Origin: Mytilus trossulus
Taxonomy: Eukaryota > Mollusca > Bivalvia > Mytilida > Mytilidae
DNA length: 64,000 nucleotides
Direction: 5' to 3'
Assembly (NCBI RefSeq): GCF_036588685.1
Contig: NC_086378.1
Location: 33,705,578 to 33,769,577 of the forward strand
Position numbers and translations under genes: made by a program. This document shows, in pieces, positions 32,726 to 51,818 of the stretch (the stretch's first letter is position 1; every line of letters starts with the position of its first letter). The notes below the pieces were generated by a model that was given only the letters and a program-made list of their open reading frames with translations, was not told the DNA's origin and did not search any database.

Positions 32726-33857
32726 TCACCACTTACATAAAGCTGGCGTTGATTGGTCCGCATATCTTAAATCTGATTGGACTGATTTGTAAGGGACTTT
32801 GACAGTTTTCAATCCATTTTTTACTGAAAAACTGCTCAACCCAAGCTGACAGTAAAAATGCCCCCTTTTTTCATTCATAATTACAGTTTCTGATCATCCC
32901 TCATAGCTCAACAATAGTAAATTAGTGTCACGGTTTCAATATGATAAATCTGAAGAAGAAAAATAATAATAATGAAAAAAGGTCAAAATACATGCAGAAA
33001 CATTAAGGAAAGGAACGAAAAATAAAAACAGGAAAAAATAAAAATAAAATGCAGTTATAACACAAACAAAGCGAAATAAAAATAAAAAAACAGAAACAAA
33101 TGGAATTACACATTCCCGACATGACATTGTGCGGATCGGCTGAGTTTCTTTATTGTTGTATTATGTCATATTTATGTATATTTAATATAAAAAAAGAAGA
33201 TGTGGTATGATTTTCATTTGGGCTGGGCACATTTGTCACATTGTCTGATTGTCGGTGTGCTTACATCAATTCCACATCTTTAATACACAAACAATAACTA
33301 AATAAAGACAGAAAGACAGAGAGAGAGATGCTGAAAAAAATGGAAAAAGGAAAAGAATGGAAAGTACATATCATATATAAAAGTGTTGACGAAAGAGATA
33401 ATGTTAACAAAAACTATAAATAATTATAATAATAAAAAAAAACCACACACCTTCTCAGATGAATCTAAGCATGCTCGCATCAATAACCAAGAGAGAGAAA
33501 GAAGAGAGCAGACTAGTATTAAATATAAATACTATCAGTGGTTTTTTTTCCCCCCGACAAACATTATATGATTTAACTGAGCTACTTGTGGGTTCAAAGA
33601 GTCAGAAAGTACGACAATAAATGTTCTGATGAAGAAGACTGAAAAAGTTACTAGACTTAGTGTTATGCTATAAGAACTGTACTTAAATGGGATGCGTTAG
33701 AGAGAGAAGAAAAGAAGAATCACGGAAGAAGGGACATTTATATTTTAGACATTTTTTATTTGTTATGTAGTAGAATATATTTTTTTCAATTATGTATGGG
33801 GAATAAAGTATTACTAAGATGTACAACAATTTTAGACTCTTTTTGAAAAATATTGGT

Positions 33858-33873
33858 GGCCCTGAAAAGGGCC
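33858..33873 (-). terminator. Histone 3' stem-loop, H2A V3
   Basis: Hairpin 34 nt past the H2A stop. Confidence 0.97.
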
Positions 33874-33906
33874 GTTGTTAAGTGAGTAATCCGATATATC
33901 CACTTT

Positions 33907-34560
<654 letters not shown>

Positions 34561-34935
34561 ATGCCACCCAAAGTAGGAACTAAAGGAGCCAAGAAGGCCG
34601 TCACCAAGGCAAAGACTGCCAGACCCGGCGGTGATAAGAAAAGGAGGAGGAAGAGACGTGAATCCTATGCTATCTACATCTACAAAGTCTTGAGACAAGT
34701 TCACCCCGACACCGGAGTGTCCTCAAAGGCAATGTCCATCATGAACAGCTTCGTCAACGATATCTTCGAGAGAATCGCAGCAGAGGCTTCCCGATTGGCA
34801 CACTACAACAAAAGATCTACCATCACATCCCGGGAGATCCAGACCGCTGTCCGTCTTCTCTTACCCGGAGAATTGGCCAAGCACGCTGTCAGTGAAGGTA
34901 CCAAAGCCGTCACTAAATACACCAGCAGCAAGTAA
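34561..34935 (+). CDS. H2B: Histone H2B, V4
   Basis: Intact 124-residue copy, protein identical to U1. Confidence 0.98.
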   Translation: MPPKVGTKGAKKAVTKAKTARPGGDKKRRRKRRESYAIYIYKVLRQVHPDTGVSSKAMSIMNSFVNDIFERIAAEASRLAHYNKRSTITSREIQTAVRLLLPGELAKHAVSEGTKAVTKYTSSK

Positions 34936-34963
34936 ACAGTCTGAAGTTTATAACTTCACAAAC

Positions 34964-34979
34964 GGCCCTTTTCAGGGCC
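34964..34979 (+). terminator. Histone 3' stem-loop, H2B V4
   Basis: Hairpin 29 nt past the H2B stop. Confidence 0.97.
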
Positions 34980-35745
34980 ACCAACATTTTTCAAAAAGAA
35001 TTTACATTTGTTGTACATCAATGTCAAACTTCTAAACAAAGCTATAAATCCCAACCCCAGCTATAACCACTTTCAAACTATTTCAATAGTATATGGTTAC
35101 TTTTCTCTTCTTTCTATCTGTATAACAAATATACGTGTATTTCACTCATTCTGTAGCATTTAATTTGTCTGTCAAAACTACAAAGCGTAAATACATAAAT
35201 CATGAAGAACAAAACAGTGCTTTCATTCCAATTAATAGAGTTGATAAATTTACGATTTCTTTTGCTTTTCGAGAGAAAAAAAATATTGCGAGAATTATTT
35301 TACACGGAAACAAGAACATTACCTAATCTTAAACCACGCAAAAAAAACCTCTATAATTGAATATAACAGAATCTACAGATTTTGTGTGTAAAAGTCCGTG
35401 CATTTTGTTTTGAAATTTTCTCTCTTCATGTAGGCAAATGCACGGACTTGATCTTTGAACGTATTCATAAACCTTCAGAAATATAAATTCTCAAATAAAT
35501 ACAAGAGTAAGAGTAAGGAAGTTAATTAAAAAGAAAGCCAGATATTTAAAAAAAAAAAGGGGGGGGGGGGGGGTATAACGAGAGAGAGAAAATAGTTGCG
35601 GATCAGGATCAGGGAAAACAAGAAAAACGGTTGAAAAATTCATGAACATTAGAGAAAAGAATAGAAGTGGGAGCAAGCTTTGATTTCAAGATTTTGTTTA
35701 AAACGATGTACAACAAATCTAAGATTCTTTTTGAAAAATGTTGGT

Positions 35746-35761
35746 GGCCCTGAAAAGGGCC
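35746..35761 (-). terminator. Histone 3' stem-loop, H4 V4
   Basis: Hairpin 27 nt past the H4 stop. Confidence 0.97.
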
Positions 35762-35787
35762 GTTGTTGATATTAGCTGGGTGGCTGT

Positions 35788-36105
<318 letters not shown>

Positions 36106-37777
36106 CTATTTGTGGTGATTAGTTAAATAATACTTTCCGTCTAACAGCGACTCTTTATATATCACCAACGCGGCCGTAAAAGAAGTATCACACATTTTCA
36201 GTTAACTGTTGTCTGATTGGCTTACGTTGTTTTATTCCGGGAGGTAACTCTGTACTGCCTTAAACTGTGTACACTTTCAATCCACTTTTTCATTCTAGGT
36301 CTGAAAAATATAATAATTCATATCAGACAGTAAATTTTTAAGAAAAAACTATTATTTCAATCGGAATAAAAATGACTGAAGGAGACAAAAAAAGTTCCAA
36401 AATGTTGAAAAGTTTTCATTTTAAGATAGAATAGTATGATAAATAAATGATAAATGAAAATCACTTTAGACAGTCAAAATTATAAAGATAATTATTTGCT
36501 TTCTCTGAACAGACATTTTCATTCAATGACAATACACATTTCAACTTAATGGAATGGAATTTAGTTGGGGAAAAAATAAACCTCACAGACATATCTAGGA
36601 ATACTGGTTATCTATTTGTCTATTTGATGTATCCAGAAATTGGATACATCACAGGATTTTACATGCTTGCAGTTTTCTACCTGTCTTTCATAACTCAACA
36701 TCATCTGTCAAAGCTGTGCTTGCCATCCATCAACGATCTGCTGCAGGTACTTCAGATCATAAATGGGAGAATGTATGAATAAAACTGTTACTGTTATTAC
36801 TATTAAAGATTTTTTTTTCTAGGTATTACAGTGAAGAAAAGAGATGCCCCTGACTGCGGGTAAAACTTCTTATGTGTGCATCTTCCTTTCAATTTTATTT
36901 TTAAACGCCATTCTATATTTATCCACAGTATGACGATGACAATTTCATCAGCCAATCCAATAAAAATGTTAATGCGCACACATGTACTTACTATTCTGAA
37001 GACTTCTTTTAGCCAGAAAAGTTTATAATAAGTCTGAAAACCACTTTTTATCATATAAAAAAGCTTATAAGTGCAAGATATATGCTTACATGGACTTCCT
37101 ACATTGAAATTTTGTGGGGACTACTTGGACCCGTACCGAAATTATATTAATTTAAATAGAAATTTCATGATTTTGTTAACTAGCAGCAAGACAAGACTCT
37201 AAAGTGGACAAAATATATTACTACATACATGATAAAAAAATTCTTTACAATTCTGACTGAAAAAGAGCTCTAAATTTTTGATAAAAGTACCCTGTAATAT
37301 CAGCTTTTCTAAAAGAAATATTCAAATTAATGAATTATACAAGATATTTAAACTCTAACTTAAAAAAAAAGGTTATATTTTGGCCAGTTGGTGGTTCTCT
37401 TTCTTTGGTCTAGACTACTGGTGTAAATAATACATCAAAAGAAGACAAGACAAAACAAGCGAAGAAAAGAAAAGAACAGAAGTACAGATAGAAACATTTA
37501 TATGTTGATCTTTTTTTATATAATGTACTATTTAATATTCTACACACAAGGACATACATGTACCATGATAAACAAACACCCCCCTTTTTTTTGTGATGAG
37601 ACTTGTGTGTATATATATATCATAAAATTTATTTTTTGTCTATGTATTGCTTTGCATATAGATGGATTCAACAAGAAGAAATAAAAGAGAGAGAGAGAGA
37701 TGGGGAAAAGAGGGGTTCGGCTATGTTTCTAATTTTCATGTACAACAATTTATAGATTCTTTTTGAAAAATATTGGT

Positions 37778-37793
37778 GGCCCTGAAAAGGGCC
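37778..37793 (-). terminator. Histone 3' stem-loop, H3 V4
   Basis: Hairpin 30 nt past the H3 stop. Confidence 0.97.
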
Positions 37794-37822
37794 GTTATGT
37801 TTTGGTGAAAAAATCACACTTC

Positions 37823-38338
<516 letters not shown>

Positions 38339-39470
38339 TCACCACTTACATAAAGCTGGCGTTGATTGGTCCGCATATCTTAAATCTGATTGGACTGATT
38401 TGTAAGGGACTTTGACAGTTTTCAATCCATTTTTTACTGAAAAACTGCTCAACCCAAGCTGACAGTAAAAATGCCCCCTTTTTTCATTCATAATTACAGT
38501 TTCTGATCATCCCTCATAGCTCAACAATAGTAAATTAGTGTCACGGTTTCAATATGATAAATCTGAAGAAGAAAAATAATAATAATGAAAAAAGGTCAAA
38601 ATACATGCAGAAACATTAAGGAAAGGAACGAAAAATAAAAACAGGAAAAAATAAAAATAAAATGCAGTTATAACACAAACAAAGCGAAATAAAAATAAAA
38701 AAACAGAAACAAATGGAATTACACATTCCCGACATGACATTGTGCGGATCGGCTGAGTTTCTTTATTGTTGTATTATGTCATATTTATGTATATTTAATA
38801 TAAAAAAAGAAGATGTGGTATGATTTTCATTTGGGCTGGGCACATTTGTCACATTGTCTGATTGTCGGTGTGCTTACATCAATTCCACATCTTTAATACA
38901 CAAACAATAACTAAATAAAGACAGAAAGACAGAGAGAGAGATGCTGAAAAAAATGGAAAAAGGAAAAGAATGGAAAGTACATATCATATATAAAAGTGTT
39001 GACGAAAGAGATAATGTTAACAAAAACTATAAATAATTATAATAATAAAAAAAAACCACACACCTTCTCAGATGAATCTAAGCATGCTCGCATCAATAAC
39101 CAAGAGAGAGAAAGAAGAGAGCAGACTAGTATTAAATATAAATACTATCAGTGGTTTTTTTTCCCCCCGACAAACATTATATGATTTAACTGAGCTACTT
39201 GTGGGTTCAAAGAGTCAGAAAGTACGACAATAAATGTTCTGATGAAGAAGACTGAAAAAGTTACTAGACTTAGTGTTATGCTATAAGAACTGTACTTAAA
39301 TGGGATGCGTTAGAGAGAGAAGAAAAGAAGAATCACGGAAGAAGGGACATTTATATTTTAGACATTTTTTATTTGTTATGTAGTAGAATATATTTTTTTC
39401 AATTATGTATGGGGAATAAAGTATTACTAAGATGTACAACAATTTTAGACTCTTTTTGAAAAATATTGGT

Positions 39471-39486
39471 GGCCCTGAAAAGGGCC
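39471..39486 (-). terminator. Histone 3' stem-loop, H2A V4
   Basis: Hairpin 34 nt past the H2A stop. Confidence 0.97.
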
Positions 39487-39519
39487 GTTGTTAAGTGAGT
39501 AATCCGATATATCCACTTT

Positions 39520-40173
<654 letters not shown>

Positions 40174-40548
40174 ATGCCACCCAAAGTAGGAACTAAAGGA
40201 GCCAAGAAGGCCGTCACCAAGGCAAAGACTGCCAGACCCGGCGGTGATAAGAAAAGGAGGAGGAAGAGACGTGAATCCTATGCTATCTACATCTACAAAG
40301 TCTTGAGACAAGTTCACCCCGACACCGGAGTGTCCTCAAAGGCAATGTCCATCATGAACAGCTTCGTCAACGATATCTTCGAGAGAATCGCAGCAGAGGC
40401 TTCCCGATTGGCACACTACAACAAAAGATCTACCATCACATCCCGGGAGATCCAGACCGCTGTCCGTCTTCTCTTACCCGGAGAATTGGCCAAGCACGCT
40501 GTCAGTGAAGGTACCAAAGCCGTCACTAAATACACCAGCAGCAAGTAA
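40174..40548 (+). CDS. H2B: Histone H2B, V5
   Basis: Intact 124-residue copy, protein identical to U1. Confidence 0.98.
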   Translation: MPPKVGTKGAKKAVTKAKTARPGGDKKRRRKRRESYAIYIYKVLRQVHPDTGVSSKAMSIMNSFVNDIFERIAAEASRLAHYNKRSTITSREIQTAVRLLLPGELAKHAVSEGTKAVTKYTSSK

Positions 40549-40576
40549 ACAGTCTGAAGTTTATAACTTCACAAAC

Positions 40577-40592
40577 GGCCCTTTTCAGGGCC
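40577..40592 (+). terminator. Histone 3' stem-loop, H2B V5
   Basis: Hairpin 29 nt past the H2B stop. Confidence 0.97.
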
Positions 40593-41356
40593 ACCAACAT
40601 TTTTCAAAAAGAATTTACATTTGTTGTACATCAATGTCAAACTTCTAAACAAAGCTATAAATCCCAACCCCAGCTATAACCACTTTCAAACTATTTCAAT
40701 AGTATATGGTTACTTTTCTCTTCTTTCTATCTGTATAACAAATATACGTGTATTTCACTCATTCTGTAGCATTTAATTTGTCTGTCAAAACTACAAAGCG
40801 TAAATACATAAATCATGAAGAACAAAACAGTGCTTTCATTCCAATTAATAGAGTTGATAAATTTACGATTTCTTTTGCTTTTCGAGAGAAAAAAAATATT
40901 GCGAGAATTATTTTACACGGAAACAAGAACATTACCTAATCTTAAACCACGCAAAAAAAACCTCTATAATTGAATATAACAGAATCTACAGATTTTGTGT
41001 GTAAAAGTCCGTGCATTTTGTTTTGAAATTTTCTCTTCATGTAGGCAAATGCACGGACTTGATCTTTGAACGTATTCATAAACCTTCAGAAATATAAATT
41101 CTCAAATAAATACAAGAGTAAGAGTAAGGAAGTTAATTAAAAAGAAAGCCAGATATTTAAAAAAAAAAAGGGGGGGGGGGGGGGTATAACGAGAGAGAGA
41201 AAATAGTTGCGGATCAGGATCAGGGAAAACAAGAAAAACGGTTGAAAAATTCATGAACATTAGAGAAAAGAATAGAAGTGGGAGCAAGCTTTGATTTCAA
41301 GATTTTGTTTAAAACGATGTACAACAAATCTAAGATTCTTTTTGAAAAATGTTGGT

Positions 41357-41372
41357 GGCCCTGAAAAGGGCC
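41357..41372 (-). terminator. Histone 3' stem-loop, H4 V5
   Basis: Hairpin 27 nt past the H4 stop. Confidence 0.97.
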
Positions 41373-41398
41373 GTTGTTGATATTAGCTGGGTGGCTGT

Positions 41399-41716
<318 letters not shown>

Positions 41717-43388
41717 CTATTTGTGGTGATTAGTTAAATAATACTTTCCGTCTAACAGCGACTCTTTATATATCACCAACGCGGCCGTAAAAGAAGTATC
41801 ACACATTTTCAGTTAACTGTTGTCTGATTGGCTTACGTTGTTTTATTCCGGGAGGTAACTCTGTACTGCCTTAAACTGTGTACACTTTCAATCCACTTTT
41901 TCATTCTAGGTCTGAAAAATATAATAATTCATATCAGACAGTAAATTTTTAAGAAAAAACTATTATTTCAATCGGAATAAAAATGACTGAAGGAGACAAA
42001 AAAAGTTCCAAAATGTTGAAAAGTTTTCATTTTAAGATAGAATAGTATGATAAATAAATGATAAATGAAAATCACTTTAGACAGTCAAAATTATAAAGAT
42101 AATTATTTGCTTTCTCTGAACAGACATTTTCATTCAATGACAATACACATTTCAACTTAATGGAATGGAATTTAGTTGGGGAAAAAATAAACCTCACAGA
42201 CATATCTAGGAATACTGGTTATCTATTTGTCTATTTGATGTATCCAGAAATTGGATACATCACAGGATTTTACATGCTTGCAGTTTTCTACCTGTCTTTC
42301 ATAACTCAACATCATCTGTCAAAGCTGTGCTTGCCATCCATCAACGATCTGCTGCAGGTACTTCAGATCATAAATGGGAGAATGTATGAATAAAACTGTT
42401 ACTGTTATTACTATTAAAGATTTTTTTTTCTAGGTATTACAGTGAAGAAAAGAGATGCCCCTGACTGCGGGTAAAACTTCTTATGTGTGCATCTTCCTTT
42501 CAATTTTATTTTTAAACGCCATTCTATATTTATCCACAGTATGACGATGACAATTTCATCAGCCAATCCAATAAAAATGTTAATGCGCACACATGTACTT
42601 ACTATTCTGAAGACTTCTTTTAGCCAGAAAAGTTTATAATAAGTCTGAAAACCACTTTTTATCATATAAAAAAGCTTATAAGTGCAAGATATATGCTTAC
42701 ATGGACTTCCTACATTGAAATTTTGTGGGGACTACTTGGACCCGTACCGAAATTATATTAATTTAAATAGAAATTTCATGATTTTGTTAACTAGCAGCAA
42801 GACAAGACTCTAAAGTGGACAAAATATATTACTACATACATGATAAAAAAATTCTTTACAATTCTGACTGAAAAAGAGCTCTAAATTTTTGATAAAAGTA
42901 CCCTGTAATATCAGCTTTTCTAAAAGAAATATTCAAATTAATGAATTATACAAGATATTTAAACTCTAACTTAAAAAAAAAGGTTATATTTTGGCCAGTT
43001 GGTGGTTCTCTTTCTTTGGTCTAGACTACTGGTGTAAATAATACATCAAAAGAAGACAAGACAAAACAAGCGAAGAAAAGAAAAGAACAGAAGTACAGAT
43101 AGAAACATTTATATGTTGATCTTTTTTTATATAATGTACTATTTAATATTCTACACACAAGGACATACATGTACCATGATAAACAAACACCCCCCTTTTT
43201 TTTGTGATGAGACTTGTGTGTATATATATATCATAAAATTTATTTTTTGTCTATGTATTGCTTTGCATATAGATGGATTCAACAAGAAGAAATAAAAGAG
43301 AGAGAGAGAGATGGGGAAAAGAGGGGTTCGGCTATGTTTCTAATTTTCATGTACAACAATTTATAGATTCTTTTTGAAAAATATTGGT

Positions 43389-43404
43389 GGCCCTGAAAAG
43401 GGCC
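43389..43404 (-). terminator. Histone 3' stem-loop, H3 V5
   Basis: Hairpin 30 nt past the H3 stop. Confidence 0.97.
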
Positions 43405-43433
43405 GTTATGTTTTGGTGAAAAAATCACACTTC

Positions 43434-43949
<516 letters not shown>

Positions 43950-45081
43950 TCACCACTTACATAAAGCTGGCGTTGATTGGTCCGCATATCTTAAATCTGA
44001 TTGGACTGATTTGTAAGGGACTTTGACAGTTTTCAATCCATTTTTTACTGAAAAACTGCTCAACCCAAGCTGACAGTAAAAATGCCCCCTTTTTTCATTC
44101 ATAATTACAGTTTCTGATCATCCCTCATAGCTCAACAATAGTAAATTAGTGTCACGGTTTCAATATGATAAATCTGAAGAAGAAAAATAATAATAATGAA
44201 AAAAGGTCAAAATACATGCAGAAACATTAAGGAAAGGAACGAAAAATAAAAACAGGAAAAAATAAAAATAAAATGCAGTTATAACACAAACAAAGCGAAA
44301 TAAAAATAAAAAAACAGAAACAAATGGAATTACACATTCCCGACATGACATTGTGCGGATCGGCTGAGTTTCTTTATTGTTGTATTATGTCATATTTATG
44401 TATATTTAATATAAAAAAAGAAGATGTGGTATGATTTTCATTTGGGCTGGGCACATTTGTCACATTGTCTGATTGTCGGTGTGCTTACATCAATTCCACA
44501 TCTTTAATACACAAACAATAACTAAATAAAGACAGAAAGACAGAGAGAGAGATGCTGAAAAAAATGGAAAAAGGAAAAGAATGGAAAGTACATATCATAT
44601 ATAAAAGTGTTGACGAAAGAGATAATGTTAACAAAAACTATAAATAATTATAATAATAAAAAAAAACCACACACCTTCTCAGATGAATCTAAGCATGCTC
44701 GCATCAATAACCAAGAGAGAGAAAGAAGAGAGCAGACTAGTATTAAATATAAATACTATCAGTGGTTTTTTTTCCCCCCGACAAACATTATATGATTTAA
44801 CTGAGCTACTTGTGGGTTCAAAGAGTCAGAAAGTACGACAATAAATGTTCTGATGAAGAAGACTGAAAAAGTTACTAGACTTAGTGTTATGCTATAAGAA
44901 CTGTACTTAAATGGGATGCGTTAGAGAGAGAAGAAAAGAAGAATCACGGAAGAAGGGACATTTATATTTTAGACATTTTTTATTTGTTATGTAGTAGAAT
45001 ATATTTTTTTCAATTATGTATGGGGAATAAAGTATTACTAAGATGTACAACAATTTTAGACTCTTTTTGAAAAATATTGGT

Positions 45082-45097
45082 GGCCCTGAAAAGGGCC
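45082..45097 (-). terminator. Histone 3' stem-loop, H2A V5
   Basis: Hairpin 34 nt past the H2A stop. Confidence 0.97.
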
Positions 45098-45130
45098 GTT
45101 GTTAAGTGAGTAATCCGATATATCCACTTT

Positions 45131-45784
<654 letters not shown>

Positions 45785-46159
45785 ATGCCACCCAAAGTAG
45801 GAACTAAAGGAGCCAAGAAGGCCGTCACCAAGGCAAAGACTGCCAGACCCGGCGGTGATAAGAAAAGGAGGAGGAAGAGACGTGAATCCTATGCTATCTA
45901 CATCTACAAAGTCTTGAGACAAGTTCACCCCGACACCGGAGTGTCCTCAAAGGCAATGTCCATCATGAACAGCTTCGTCAACGATATCTTCGAGAGAATC
46001 GCAGCAGAGGCTTCCCGATTGGCACACTACAACAAAAGATCTACCATCACATCCCGGGAGATCCAGACCGCTGTCCGTCTTCTCTTACCCGGAGAATTGG
46101 CCAAGCACGCTGTCAGTGAAGGTACCAAAGCCGTCACTAAATACACCAGCAGCAAGTAA
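45785..46159 (+). CDS. H2B: Histone H2B, V6
   Basis: Intact 124-residue copy, protein identical to U1. Confidence 0.98.
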   Translation: MPPKVGTKGAKKAVTKAKTARPGGDKKRRRKRRESYAIYIYKVLRQVHPDTGVSSKAMSIMNSFVNDIFERIAAEASRLAHYNKRSTITSREIQTAVRLLLPGELAKHAVSEGTKAVTKYTSSK

Positions 46160-46187
46160 ACAGTCTGAAGTTTATAACTTCACAAAC

Positions 46188-46203
46188 GGCCCTTTTCAGG
46201 GCC
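46188..46203 (+). terminator. Histone 3' stem-loop, H2B V6
   Basis: Hairpin 29 nt past the H2B stop. Confidence 0.97.
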
Positions 46204-46969
46204 ACCAACATTTTTCAAAAAGAATTTACATTTGTTGTACATCAATGTCAAACTTCTAAACAAAGCTATAAATCCCAACCCCAGCTATAACCACTTTCAA
46301 ACTATTTCAATAGTATATGGTTACTTTTCTCTTCTTTCTATCTGTATAACAAATATACGTGTATTTCACTCATTCTGTAGCATTTAATTTGTCTGTCAAA
46401 ACTACAAAGCGTAAATACATAAATCATGAAGAACAAAACAGTGCTTTCATTCCAATTAATAGAGTTGATAAATTTACGATTTCTTTTGCTTTTCGAGAGA
46501 AAAAAAATATTGCGAGAATTATTTTACACGGAAACAAGAACATTACCTAATCTTAAACCACGCAAAAAAAACCTCTATAATTGAATATAACAGAATCTAC
46601 AGATTTTGTGTGTAAAAGTCCGTGCATTTTGTTTTGAAATTTTCTCTCTTCATGTAGGCAAATGCACGGACTTGATCTTTGAACGTATTCATAAACCTTC
46701 AGAAATATAAATTCTCAAATAAATACAAGAGTAAGAGTAAGGAAGTTAATTAAAAAGAAAGCCAGATATTTAAAAAAAAAAAGGGGGGGGGGGGGGGTAT
46801 AACGAGAGAGAGAAAATAGTTGCGGATCAGGATCAGGGAAAACAAGAAAAACGGTTGAAAAATTCATGAACATTAGAGAAAAGAATAGAAGTGGGAGCAA
46901 GCTTTGATTTCAAGATTTTGTTTAAAACGATGTACAACAAATCTAAGATTCTTTTTGAAAAATGTTGGT

Positions 46970-46985
46970 GGCCCTGAAAAGGGCC
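46970..46985 (-). terminator. Histone 3' stem-loop, H4 V6
   Basis: Hairpin 27 nt past the H4 stop. Confidence 0.97.
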
Positions 46986-47011
46986 GTTGTTGATATTAGC
47001 TGGGTGGCTGT

Positions 47012-47329
<318 letters not shown>

Positions 47330-49002
47330 CTATTTGTGGTGATTAGTTAAATAATACTTTCCGTCTAACAGCGACTCTTTATATATCACCAACGCGGCCG
47401 TAAAAGAAGTATCACACATTTTCAGTTAACTGTTGTCTGATTGGCTTACGTTGTTTTATTCCGGGAGGTAACTCTGTACTGCCTTAAACTGTGTACACTT
47501 TCAATCCACTTTTTCATTCTAGGTCTGAAAAATATAATAATTCATATCAGACAGTAAATTTTTAAGAAAAAACTATTATTTCAATCGGAATAAAAATGAC
47601 TGAAGGAGACAAAAAAAGTTCCAAAATGTTGAAAAGTTTTCATTTTAAGATAGAATAGTATGATAAATAAATGATAAATGAAAATCACTTTAGACAGTCA
47701 AAATTATAAAGATAATTATTTGCTTTCTCTGAACAGACATTTTCATTCAATGACAATACACATTTCAACTTAATGGAATGGAATTTAGTTGGGGAAAAAA
47801 TAAACCTCACAGACATATCTAGGAATACTGGTTATCTATTTGTCTATTTGATGTATCCAGAAATTGGATACATCACAGGATTTTACATGCTTGCAGTTTT
47901 CTACCTGTCTTTCATAACTCAACATCATCTGTCAAAGCTGTGCTTGCCATCCATCAACGATCTGCTGCAGGTACTTCAGATCATAAATGGGAGAATGTAT
48001 GAATAAAACTGTTACTGTTATTACTATTAAAGATTTTTTTTTCTAGGTATTACAGTGAAGAAAAGAGATGCCCCTGACTGCGGGTAAAACTTCTTATGTG
48101 TGCATCTTCCTTTCAATTTTATTTTTAAACGCCATTCTATATTTATCCACAGTATGACGATGACAATTTCATCAGCCAATCCAATAAAAATGTTAATGCG
48201 CACACATGTACTTACTATTCTGAAGACTTCTTTTAGCCAGAAAAGTTTATAATAAGTCTGAAAACCACTTTTTATCATATAAAAAAGCTTATAAGTGCAA
48301 GATATATGCTTACATGGACTTCCTACATTGAAATTTTGTGGGGACTACTTGGACCCGTACCGAAATTATATTAATTTAAATAGAAATTTCATGATTTTGT
48401 TAACTAGCAGCAAGACAAGACTCTAAAGTGGACAAAATATATTACTACATACATGATAAAAAAATTCTTTACAATTCTGACTGAAAAAGAGCTCTAAATT
48501 TTTGATAAAAGTACCCTGTAATATCAGCTTTTCTAAAAGAAATATTCAAATTAATGAATTATACAAGATATTTAAACTCTAACTTAAAAAAAAAAGGTTA
48601 TATTTTGGCCAGTTGGTGGTTCTCTTTCTTTGGTCTAGACTACTGGTGTAAATAATACATCAAAAGAAGACAAGACAAAACAAGCGAAGAAAAGAAAAGA
48701 ACAGAAGTACAGATAGAAACATTTATATGTTGATCTTTTTTTATATAATGTACTATTTAATATTCTACACACAAGGACATACATGTACCATGATAAACAA
48801 ACACCCCCCTTTTTTTTGTGATGAGACTTGTGTGTATATATATATCATAAAATTTATTTTTTGTCTATGTATTGCTTTGCATATAGATGGATTCAACAAG
48901 AAGAAATAAAAGAGAGAGAGAGAGATGGGGAAAAGAGGGGTTCGGCTATGTTTCTAATTTTCATGTACAACAATTTATAGATTCTTTTTGAAAAATATTG
49001 GT

Positions 49003-49018
49003 GGCCCTGAAAAGGGCC
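49003..49018 (-). terminator. Histone 3' stem-loop, H3 V6
   Basis: The hairpin is intact although the H3 in front of it is frameshifted. Confidence 0.96.
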
Positions 49019-49047
49019 GTTATGTTTTGGTGAAAAAATCACACTTC

Positions 49048-49461
<414 letters not shown>

Positions 49462-50696
49462 TTATTAGCTCTGTGGACGATTTGCTACAGAAAGAATACT
49501 TGAAAATTTCGGTGAATGTGTTTTTGTGCTTGCCGGGAGGATTGAAATCACGGTGACGATTGGATCACCACTTACATAAAGCTGGCGTTGATTGGTCCGC
49601 ATATCTTAAATCTGATTGGACTGATTTGTAAGGGACTTTGACAGTTTTCAATCCATTTTTTACTGAAAAACTGCTCAACCCAAGCTGACAGTAAAAATGC
49701 CCCCTTTTTTCATTCATAATTACAGTTTCTGATCATCCCTCATAGCTCAACAATAGTAAATTAGTGTCACGGTTTCAATATGATAAATCTGAAGAAGAAA
49801 AATAATAATAATGAAAAAAGGTCAAAATACATGCAGAAACATTAAGGAAAGGAACGAAAAATAAAAACAGGAAAAAATAAAAATAAAATGCAGTTATAAC
49901 ACAAACAAAGCGAAATAAAAATAAAAAAACAGAAACAAATGGAATTACACATTCCCGACATGACATTGTGCGGATCGGCTGAGTTTCTTTATTGTTGTAT
50001 TATGTCATATTTATGTATATTTAATATAAAAAAAGAAGATGTGGTATGATTTTCATTTGGGCTGGGCACATTTGTCACATTGTCTGATTGTCGGTGTGCT
50101 TACATCAATTCCACATCTTTAATACACAAACAATAACTAAATAAAGACAGAAAGACAGAGAGAGAGATGCTGAAAAAAATGGAAAAAGGAAAAGAATGGA
50201 AAGTACATATCATATATAAAAGTGTTGACGAAAGAGATAATGTTAACAAAAACTATAAATAATTATAATAATAAAAAAAAACCACACACCTTCTCAGATG
50301 AATCTAAGCATGCTCGCATCAATAACCAAGAGAGAGAAAGAAGAGAGCAGACTAGTATTAAATATAAATACTATCAGTGGTTTTTTTTCCCCCCGACAAA
50401 CATTATATGATTTAACTGAGCTACTTGTGGGTTCAAAGAGTCAGAAAGTACGACAATAAATGTTCTGATGAAGAAGACTGAAAAAGTTACTAGACTTAGT
50501 GTTATGCTATAAGAACTGTACTTAAATGGGATGCGTTAGAGAGAGAAGAAAAGAAGAATCACGGAAGAAGGGACATTTATATTTTAGACATTTTTTATTT
50601 GTTATGTAGTAGAATATATTTTTTTCAATTATGTATGGGGAATAAAGTATTACTAAGATGTACAACAATTTTAGACTCTTTTTGAAAAATATTGGT

Positions 50697-50712
50697 GGCC
50701 CTGAAAAGGGCC
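50697..50712 (-). terminator. Histone 3' stem-loop, H2A V6
   Basis: Hairpin 34 nt past the H2A stop. Confidence 0.97.
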
Positions 50713-50745
50713 GTTGTTAAGTGAGTAATCCGATATATCCACTTT

Positions 50746-51399
<654 letters not shown>

Positions 51400-51774
51400 A
51401 TGCCACCCAAAGTAGGAACTAAAGGAGCCAAGAAGGCCGTCACCAAGGCAAAGACTGCCAGACCCGGCGGTGATAAGAAAAGGAGGAGGAAGAGACGTGA
51501 ATCCTATGCTATCTACATCTACAAAGTCTTGAGACAAGTTCACCCCGACACCGGAGTGTCCTCAAAGGCAATGTCCATCATGAACAGCTTCGTCAACGAT
51601 ATCTTCGAGAGAATCGCAGCAGAGGCTTCCCGATTGGCACACTACAACAAAAGATCTACCATCACATCCCGGGAGATCCAGACCGCTGTCCGTCTTCTCT
51701 TACCCGGAGAATTGGCCAAGCACGCTGTCAGTGAAGGTACCAAAGCCGTCACTAAATACACCAGCAGCAAGTAA
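51400..51774 (+). CDS. H2B: Histone H2B, V7
   Basis: Intact 124-residue copy, protein identical to U1. Confidence 0.98.
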   Translation: MPPKVGTKGAKKAVTKAKTARPGGDKKRRRKRRESYAIYIYKVLRQVHPDTGVSSKAMSIMNSFVNDIFERIAAEASRLAHYNKRSTITSREIQTAVRLLLPGELAKHAVSEGTKAVTKYTSSK

Positions 51775-51802
51775 ACAGTCTGAAGTTTATAACTTCACAA
51801 AC

Positions 51803-51818
51803 GGCCCTTTTCAGGGCC
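51803..51818 (+). terminator. Histone 3' stem-loop, H2B V7
   Basis: Hairpin 29 nt past the H2B stop. Confidence 0.97.
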